Of a stretch of DNA of 64,000 bases, positions 59,238-64,000 are shown piece by piece; the first letter of the stretch is position 1; each line of letters starts with the position of its first letter. The stretch spans positions 496,001-560,000 of the forward strand of contig CBDFKF010000004.1 of assembly GCA_965248765.1 (NCBI GenBank), written 5' to 3'. The notes beneath the pieces were generated by a model. That model saw only the letters and a list, made by a program, of their open reading frames with translations, was not told the DNA's origin and did not search any database. Made by a program: the position numbers and the translations under genes. Source of the DNA: CBDFKF01 sp965248765 (GTDB lineage Bacteria > Pseudomonadota > Alphaproteobacteria > VGEJ01).

Positions 59238-60340
59238 TGACGGTAATGCCTCGTCGGCTACCGCTCTACGTTTGCCGCCAGAGGACCCGACACGGTCGCT
59301 GGGCACTGTACTTTCGCCGCGGCAAAGGCGCGCGGCTGCGTCTGCCGGACGACCCGAACTCCGCCGAATTTCTTCAGACATACCGAGCCGCGCTGGCCGG
59401 CGAGATACCGCCGAAGACAACCAGGCGGGCGGCGGCGCCGCACTCATTGCAATGGCTGTTGGAACGCTATCGGGAGAGTGCTGCGTGGCGTCAACTATCT
59501 GCCGGTACACACAAGCAGCGAGACGCGATCTTTCAGGCGACCGTTGCGCGGTCTCGCAATGCTCCATTCGCGGCCGTCACACGTGCCCATATTCAGAAAG
59601 CAATCGATGAACGAGCTGATAGGCCGGCGGCGGCCAACAGCTTTCTGAAAGCGATGCGTGGCCTTTTCGGTTGGGCGGTGCTCAACGGCCACCTCCCGCA
59701 CAATCCGACCGATGGCGTGAAGCGTATTCGATACAAGAGCGACGGCTTCCCAGCATGGACGATCGATGATGTCACGGCTTTCCGTGCATACCATCCGGTA
59801 GGGAGCAAAGCGCGGCTCGTTCTAGAGCTTCTGCTTCTTACGGGTTTGCGTCGCTCCGATATCGTGAGGGCGGGGCGCCAGCATCTATGCGGCGATATGT
59901 TCGCGATCCGCACCGAGAAGACCGGAGTCACGGTCACAATCCGGTTCCCGCCGCAACTCCTGGATCTGATCAGCCGATCGCCGACCGGCGACATGCACTT
60001 CATCGTCTCCGAGCTTGGCAAGCCGTTCGGCATCGACAGTTTCGGCAATTGGTTCCGAGACCGTTGTCGCGCGGCTGGCATCACCAAGAGCGCTCACGGC
60101 CTGCGCAAGCTCTCCGCCACGCTCGGGGCGAACGGTGGCGCCGCAGCACATGAGTTGATGGCACAGTACGGTTGGAGCAAGATCGAACAGGCCGAGGTCT
60201 ATACCCGCGGAGCCGATCGCGCTCGTCTCGGTGTGCGCGCCTCGGAGATCGTCGCTGACCAAATCGCGAACAACTTTCCCCTCACCTCGATTCAGGGTGA
60301 GGGGAAAACGCGAAAATGTCCCGCTAAATCAATCATATAA
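59234..60340 (+). CDS. int: Tyrosine recombinase / phage integrase
   Basis: This 368-residue tyrosine recombinase has an N-terminal SAM-like binding part (ADRPAAANSFLKAMRGLFGWAVLNG). The catalytic residues are Arg in LTGLRRSDIV (about 204), the HxxR box AHGLRKLSAT (about 288) and the nucleophile Tyr in AEVYTRGADR (about 323). It starts at GTG. The gene ends nine bases before the 3' end of tRNA-Glu, placing the attachment site at that tRNA. A perfect hairpin lies in its last codons. Confidence 0.92.
   Translation: MMTVMPRRLPLYVCRQRTRHGRWALYFRRGKGARLRLPDDPNSAEFLQTYRAALAGEIPPKTTRRAAAPHSLQWLLERYRESAAWRQLSAGTHKQRDAIFQATVARSRNAPFAAVTRAHIQKAIDERADRPAAANSFLKAMRGLFGWAVLNGHLPHNPTDGVKRIRYKSDGFPAWTIDDVTAFRAYHPVGSKARLVLELLLLTGLRRSDIVRAGRQHLCGDMFAIRTEKTGVTVTIRFPPQLLDLISRSPTGDMHFIVSELGKPFGIDSFGNWFRDRCRAAGITKSAHGLRKLSATLGANGGAAAHELMAQYGWSKIEQAEVYTRGADRARLGVRASEIVADQIANNFPLTSIQGEGKTRKCPAKSII
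60275..60307. terminator. 12-bp perfect hairpin in the 3' end of the integrase gene
   Basis: TTTCCCCTCACC pairs with GGTGAGGGGAAA across a nine-base loop. It lies inside the integrase frame just before its stop. On the minus strand it would end with T-rich sequence, so it could terminate transcripts coming from the tRNA-Glu side. Confidence 0.5.
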
Positions 60341-60348
60341 ATTCTAGA

Positions 60349-60424
60349 TGGTGACCCCAACGGGAATCGAACCCGTGTCTCCAGCGTGAAAGGCTGGTGT
60401 CCTAGGCCTCTAGACGATGGGGTC
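60349..60424 (-). tRNA. tRNA-Glu (anticodon TTC)
   Basis: This 76-base tRNA is encoded with CCA. The acceptor stem is GACCCCA/TGGGGTC, the anticodon loop is CTTTCAC with anticodon TTC, and the T-arm is GGGTTCGATTCCC. Its 3' end faces the prophage integrase, as expected for an integration site. Confidence 0.95.
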
Positions 60425-60460
60425 GCTGGCACCGGTCTATCGTTCATGTACCGCGAAAAA

Positions 60461-62257
60461 TCAAGAGGCGCCGCGGGCGGGCGCGATATCGTCAATCACC
60501 ACCTGCACGTGAGACGCGCCAAACCGCCGATCGGCCCGGACCGTGCCTGCGACATGCAGTGGTACCACGCCCGAGCTAAGAAGCACTTCGCCGACGGGCC
60601 TCGTCGCCGCTCCAAACGCAATGGCGCGGACGCGAGCGCCATCGTTACCGACCAGAGTGCAGCGCACATGGCCATTGCCGACAATGTCTGCATGAGAGAC
60701 CGTGAGCCCGGCGATCGCGAATCGGGGCTCAGGGTTGCCAGCACCGTACGGCCCGGCTTGTGCCAGCGCCGTGACTAGGTCGTCGCTCAACCCACCGGGA
60801 GCCATGGCGGCATCGATGTCCAGGGGCCTCGGCGCCTCGAGATCACCGAGCTGTGGGGAAATGCTGGCTGCTAGGAACTCGCGAAGAACGTTTATACGGC
60901 CTTGAAAGACAGTCAATCCCGCAGCCATTCGATGACCGCCGCCGTTGATGAGCAAGCCTGCTTCACGTGCAGCGGTAACCGCGGCCCCCAGGTCGACGCC
61001 GGTGATGGATCGACCAGAGCCTCTCCCCATCCCGTTCTCGTCGATGGCGATGACCATTGCTGGTCGGCCGAAGTGATCTTTGAGTCGGCTAGCGACAATA
61101 CCGATGACTCCAGGATGCCAGCCCTCCTCGGCCACCAATACGAGCGGTCCGGCACCGTCGCGATGCCGGCGGTTAGCCTGTTCCATAGCCTCTTCTAGGA
61201 CAATCGCCTCTATCGCGCGGCGCTCGGCGTTGAGGCGATCCAGCTCCGCTGCTATCTCGCGCGCTTCGTCTGGATCCGTAGTGGCGAGAAGCCGCGCTCC
61301 GAGATCCGCACGGCCGACGCGGCCGCCGGCGTTAACACGGGGGCCTAATACGAACCCCAGGTGAGAGGCATCGGGGCGCTCGGCTAGGCCCGCGACATCA
61401 GCGAGCGCAGAAAGGCCGATGTTGCGGCGCCCGGCCATGACCTCCAGCCCCTTGCGCGTTAGCGCCCGGTTGACGCCCGTCAGCGGGACGACATCGCACA
61501 CCGTCCCAAGCGCCACCAAATCAAGCCACTGGAGGAGCTCGGGCTCCTCGCGCTGAGAATACCAGCCAGCGTCGCGCAACGCTCGATTGACGGCCACGAC
61601 CAATAGAAAACTCACGCCGACTGCCGCGAGCTGGCTGAGGGACCCATCCTCATCCGCTCTGTTCGGATTGATCACCGCATAAGCCGGCGGGAGTGATGGC
61701 GGCGCGAGATGATGGTCGACAACGATGACCTCCAGCCCCGCTCCTGCCGCCGCCTCAAGTGGCTCGAAGGCTACGCTACCGCAATCAACCGTTACGACGA
61801 GGCGCGTGCCGTCTGCGGCAATGCGCCGAAGAGCCTGCTCGTTGGGGCCATAGCCTTCAGTCAAACGATCCGGGATGTAGAGGCCCAACTGACCGCCAAC
61901 CTCGTTCCAAAACCGGCGGAGCACCGCCGTGCTCGTGGCGCCATCCACGTCGTAGTCTCCAAAGACAGTGACGGGCTCTTCGCGCATGATGGCAGTGGCC
62001 AGTCGTGCCGCAGCCCGGTCCATGTCTTTGAGACGGGACGGATCGGGCAGCATGACCCGCAGAGTCGGGTTCAGATAACTTGGCGCTTGTGCCAGCTCGA
62101 TGCCGCGTGCCGCCAGGACCCGTCCCACGACCTCGGGTACCGAGAGTCGCTGAGCAAGGGCCAAACTGAGACGATCATCGGCAGGCCGCAGGTGCCAGCT
62201 ACGGCCGGTGGCGGAGGTCGAGACACCAAAGAGGCAGGCGCTAGCTGCGCAACTCAC
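60461..62257 (-). CDS. recJ: Single-stranded-DNA-specific exonuclease RecJ
   Basis: This 5'-3' ssDNA exonuclease of about 598 residues acts in recombination and mismatch repair. DHH-domain motifs are VFGDYDVDGATSTAVL, VVTVDCGS, VVDHH and LVALGTVCDVVPL. The DHHA1 domain has GRGSGRSI and NGGGHRMAAGLTV, and the C-terminal OB fold follows. Two GTG starts are possible, 62281 and 62257; the latter matches the usual N-terminus better. The gene is intact and belongs to the core chromosome. Confidence 0.93.
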   Translation of the reverse strand: MSCAASACLFGVSTSATGRSWHLRPADDRLSLALAQRLSVPEVVGRVLAARGIELAQAPSYLNPTLRVMLPDPSRLKDMDRAAARLATAIMREEPVTVFGDYDVDGATSTAVLRRFWNEVGGQLGLYIPDRLTEGYGPNEQALRRIAADGTRLVVTVDCGSVAFEPLEAAAGAGLEVIVVDHHLAPPSLPPAYAVINPNRADEDGSLSQLAAVGVSFLLVVAVNRALRDAGWYSQREEPELLQWLDLVALGTVCDVVPLTGVNRALTRKGLEVMAGRRNIGLSALADVAGLAERPDASHLGFVLGPRVNAGGRVGRADLGARLLATTDPDEAREIAAELDRLNAERRAIEAIVLEEAMEQANRRHRDGAGPLVLVAEEGWHPGVIGIVASRLKDHFGRPAMVIAIDENGMGRGSGRSITGVDLGAAVTAAREAGLLINGGGHRMAAGLTVFQGRINVLREFLAASISPQLGDLEAPRPLDIDAAMAPGGLSDDLVTALAQAGPYGAGNPEPRFAIAGLTVSHADIVGNGHVRCTLVGNDGARVRAIAFGAATRPVGEVLLSSGVVPLHVAGTVRADRRFGASHVQVVIDDIAPARGAS

Positions 62258-62344
62258 GTGAGGTATTGACCCACCAACCACCGCCGTATTCGCGCAGTGG
62301 GCGAGGCAAAACTAGCTGACCATTCGAGCACGCAGGTCGCTGGA

Positions 62345-63592
62345 TCAATACTCCAGGAATATCTCTGCCCGGCGATTCTCTTCCTCTCCAGCAGGCATGA
62401 TCTCGTAGTACAACGGCTCCGCATCGCTCCGCGCTTCCGTAAAAACCGATGCCGCTGGTGCACCAAGACGGATCAGCTCCCGGGCGACTGCATCAGCTCG
62501 CTCCACCGAGATCTGGAAGTTCACCAGCATGTGCTCTGCAAGAGGGAGATCGCGCGTGCGGCTGGATGCGTGGCCCACCACACGGATAAACGCACCGCTA
62601 CCGCGTTGGTCGGCCACGATTCTCGTGAGGATATCTCGATAGCGCCGGCGGATCCCATCGGAGCCGTTTGCGAACTTGACGATCGCGGTCGGCTTTGCGC
62701 TACTGAAGGACACGCCCGACGCCGCACCAGTCGCCTCCATCGGCTCGCGGCCTGCAGTCGTGGCCGCCGCAACGGTAACCTCCGGAATGGCGGCTCCTGT
62801 CTGCTGCGATGAGAAGGAGGGGTTCGCCGGGGCGGTGGACACGGTTCCACCTGACTCCGCTAGACGCATCGCGAAGGTCTGCGCGACTGTGTCCAGGTCG
62901 CGAGTGACCACCACGGTCGCGCTACTGTCCATCCGATTAGCGCCATCCATGGTCGCACCGGCGCGCAGCTCTGCCCTTGCTTGAGATGGGACCTCCTCGA
63001 ACAAGGGTTCGGCAACCACAGCACGCCGATTCGGCTCGATCGGTTCGTATAGAGATTCGGCCTCGGCGATTCTGCTTGGAGCCGTCGGCGCGACCTCCTC
63101 GACGAGCGGTTGGGTTGTACTCGACACCGTCCGGTCAGTCACGATTTCCTCAGGTTCTGAAGAGGCGGAGTCAAGGCGCCCGACCTCGGCGGACGGTGCG
63201 TCGCTGGGGCCGCTGCGGAGTATTTCGTCGGTGTATCGCGCTCCCTCTCGATCGGCGATGAGCCCTTCGGTGATCGCATCTCGTTCGTCGAGACTGGAGA
63301 CCTCGGTTGGTCGATCGGGAACAGCCTCGAGGCTTGGGAATTCGTCTTCCTCGCCCGGCGCTTTGTCATCGGCGCGGGCGGCTGGCGATGACACAACATC
63401 GTCACTAAACATGCTGTCGTAAACTGAACCAGGGTTGGCCCAATCTGGTACGAATGAGCATCCGGCGAGCCCAACGAGAGCAGCTAGCGCCCAAGCCCTG
63501 CGGAGGCCGCGCCCGTGCACCCGCGTACATCCGTCGTCCGGATACTGCACTTCCTTACGTACGTTTTGAACGGCCGCGCTGTCGTTTGTCAC
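62345..63592 (-). CDS. OmpA-family lipoprotein
   Basis: This 415-residue envelope lipoprotein has a lipobox in LAALVGLAGCSF after a basic n-region and a long Glu/Pro/Ser-rich middle. The C-terminal OmpA-like peptidoglycan-binding domain (about 290-415) has VVGHASSRTRDL, ISVERADAVARELIRLGA and NRRAEIFLEY. The GTG at 63592 is preferred, with AAGGGGG six bases upstream; longer starts to 63712 exist. It probably ties the outer membrane to the wall. Confidence 0.85.
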   Translation of the reverse strand: MTNDSAAVQNVRKEVQYPDDGCTRVHGRGLRRAWALAALVGLAGCSFVPDWANPGSVYDSMFSDDVVSSPAARADDKAPGEEDEFPSLEAVPDRPTEVSSLDERDAITEGLIADREGARYTDEILRSGPSDAPSAEVGRLDSASSEPEEIVTDRTVSSTTQPLVEEVAPTAPSRIAEAESLYEPIEPNRRAVVAEPLFEEVPSQARAELRAGATMDGANRMDSSATVVVTRDLDTVAQTFAMRLAESGGTVSTAPANPSFSSQQTGAAIPEVTVAAATTAGREPMEATGAASGVSFSSAKPTAIVKFANGSDGIRRRYRDILTRIVADQRGSGAFIRVVGHASSRTRDLPLAEHMLVNFQISVERADAVARELIRLGAPAASVFTEARSDAEPLYYEIMPAGEEENRRAEIFLEY

Positions 63593-63662
63593 GATGGCCC
63601 CCTTTCGCCCCGTTACCATAAGAACAGCATCACGCGCACGCAACAGGCCCCGCATACGCGGC

Positions 63663-64000
63663 TTAAGGAAACAACGGCACTTGCTCAAGGCCGGCGGTTT
63701 CATCGAACCCATACATGAGGTTCATATTCTGGATCGCCTGGCCGGCGGCGCCCTTAACCAGATTATCAATGACCGAAAGGATGATCGCACGCCCTGGCAG
63801 CCGATCGGCATAGACCGCCATTAGACAGTGATTGGAGCCGCGTACATGGCGGGTCGCAGGGCTCCCGCGCTCGTCAAGTACACCGACGAACGGCTCGTCT
63901 CGATAGCGCACGAGCAAGCACTCCCGGAGATCCGCAGCGCTGGCCTGACCTGCCAGCTCGACGTACGTGGTAGCCAGTATGCCTCGATTCATCGGCATCA
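63663..64000 (-). CDS. argC: N-acetyl-gamma-glutamyl-phosphate reductase, C-terminal part
   Basis: The window ends inside this gene. The visible 112 residues include MNRGILATTY, the DEPFV strand, GSNHC and the terminal DNLVKGAAGQAIQNMNLMYG, which identify ArgC of arginine synthesis. The N-terminal NADP-binding domain and the catalytic Cys lie beyond the right edge. Confidence 0.9.
   Translation of the reverse strand, partial: MPMNRGILATTYVELAGQASAADLRECLLVRYRDEPFVGVLDERGSPATRHVRGSNHCLMAVYADRLPGRAIILSVIDNLVKGAAGQAIQNMNLMYGFDETAGLEQVPLFP

Larger units (their letters stand above)
46910..60348. mobile_element. Decayed prophage at tRNA-Glu
   Basis: The block runs from structural gene remnants (46.9-50.7 kb, minus strand) through regulators and early genes to a tyrosine integrase ending nine bases from the 3' end of tRNA-Glu. 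Protease, capsid and head-tail connector genes are present. Large and small terminase, portal, tail and lysis genes are not recognisable. The left end is not defined: no long copy of the tRNA 3' end was found. The island may reach left to about 42254. Confidence 0.8.

Overview
The window looks like GC-rich alphaproteobacterial chromosome, Rhodospirillales-like in gene content. The signs are an RNase E ending in a basic tail with a Trp pair, a small NDUFS4-type complex I subunit, an Mrp-type cation/proton antiporter cluster, an aerobic carbon monoxide dehydrogenase-like (cox) molybdoenzyme cluster, and dense operons joined by ATGA or GTGA overlaps. Genus and species cannot be named from the sequence alone.

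Layout. Positions 1-9400 carry housekeeping genes: RNase E, a gamma-glutamyltransferase/aminotransferase pair, an M48 protease with a TPR tail, a DsbA-like thiol protein, maleylacetoacetate isomerase and a PhyH-type dioxygenase. Positions 9500-13830 hold a secreted hypothetical protein followed by a debris zone: a peptidoglycan-binding-like remnant cut by an IS3-family end, a frameshifted fragment, and a complete IS1182-family element of 1672 bp with 35-bp perfect terminal inverted repeats. At 13.9-18.6 kb come tRNA-Arg and tRNA-Pro flanking the complex I gene, a thioesterase, a DUF192 protein, a TPP riboswitch driving a ThiXYZ-like pyrimidine ABC transporter, and a double cold-shock protein.

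Positions 18.7-26.1 kb are a ten-gene Mrp-like operon with three separate antiporter-type membrane subunits. Positions 26.8-36.6 kb are a coxGSLMDE-type cluster followed by a split XdhC, a MoeA/MocA-like fusion and an IscU-like scaffold. Together these would make, cofactor-load and mature one molybdenum hydroxylase whose active-site loop is of the form II type, so CO need not be its substrate. Positions 36.6-42.0 kb hold Sel1-repeat, SprA-like, aminotransferase, DUF938, hydrolase and frameshifted SDR genes.

Positions 42.0-60.35 kb are accessory DNA: a frameshifted autotransporter with Calx-beta-like repeats, an AT-richer SGNH hydrolase/methyltransferase pair, then a decayed prophage. The prophage has a ClpP-like protease, HK97 capsid protein, head-tail connector, two toxin-antitoxin pairs, a C5 DNA methyltransferase with a fully overlapping second reading frame, RusA, many small early genes and a tyrosine integrase beside tRNA-Glu. 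No terminase, portal or tail module is visible. After tRNA-Glu the core chromosome resumes with recJ, an OmpA-family lipoprotein and the end of argC, which runs off the right edge.

Several accessory genes carry a single indel or stop. Either the region is decaying or the assembly has local errors; reads would settle which.
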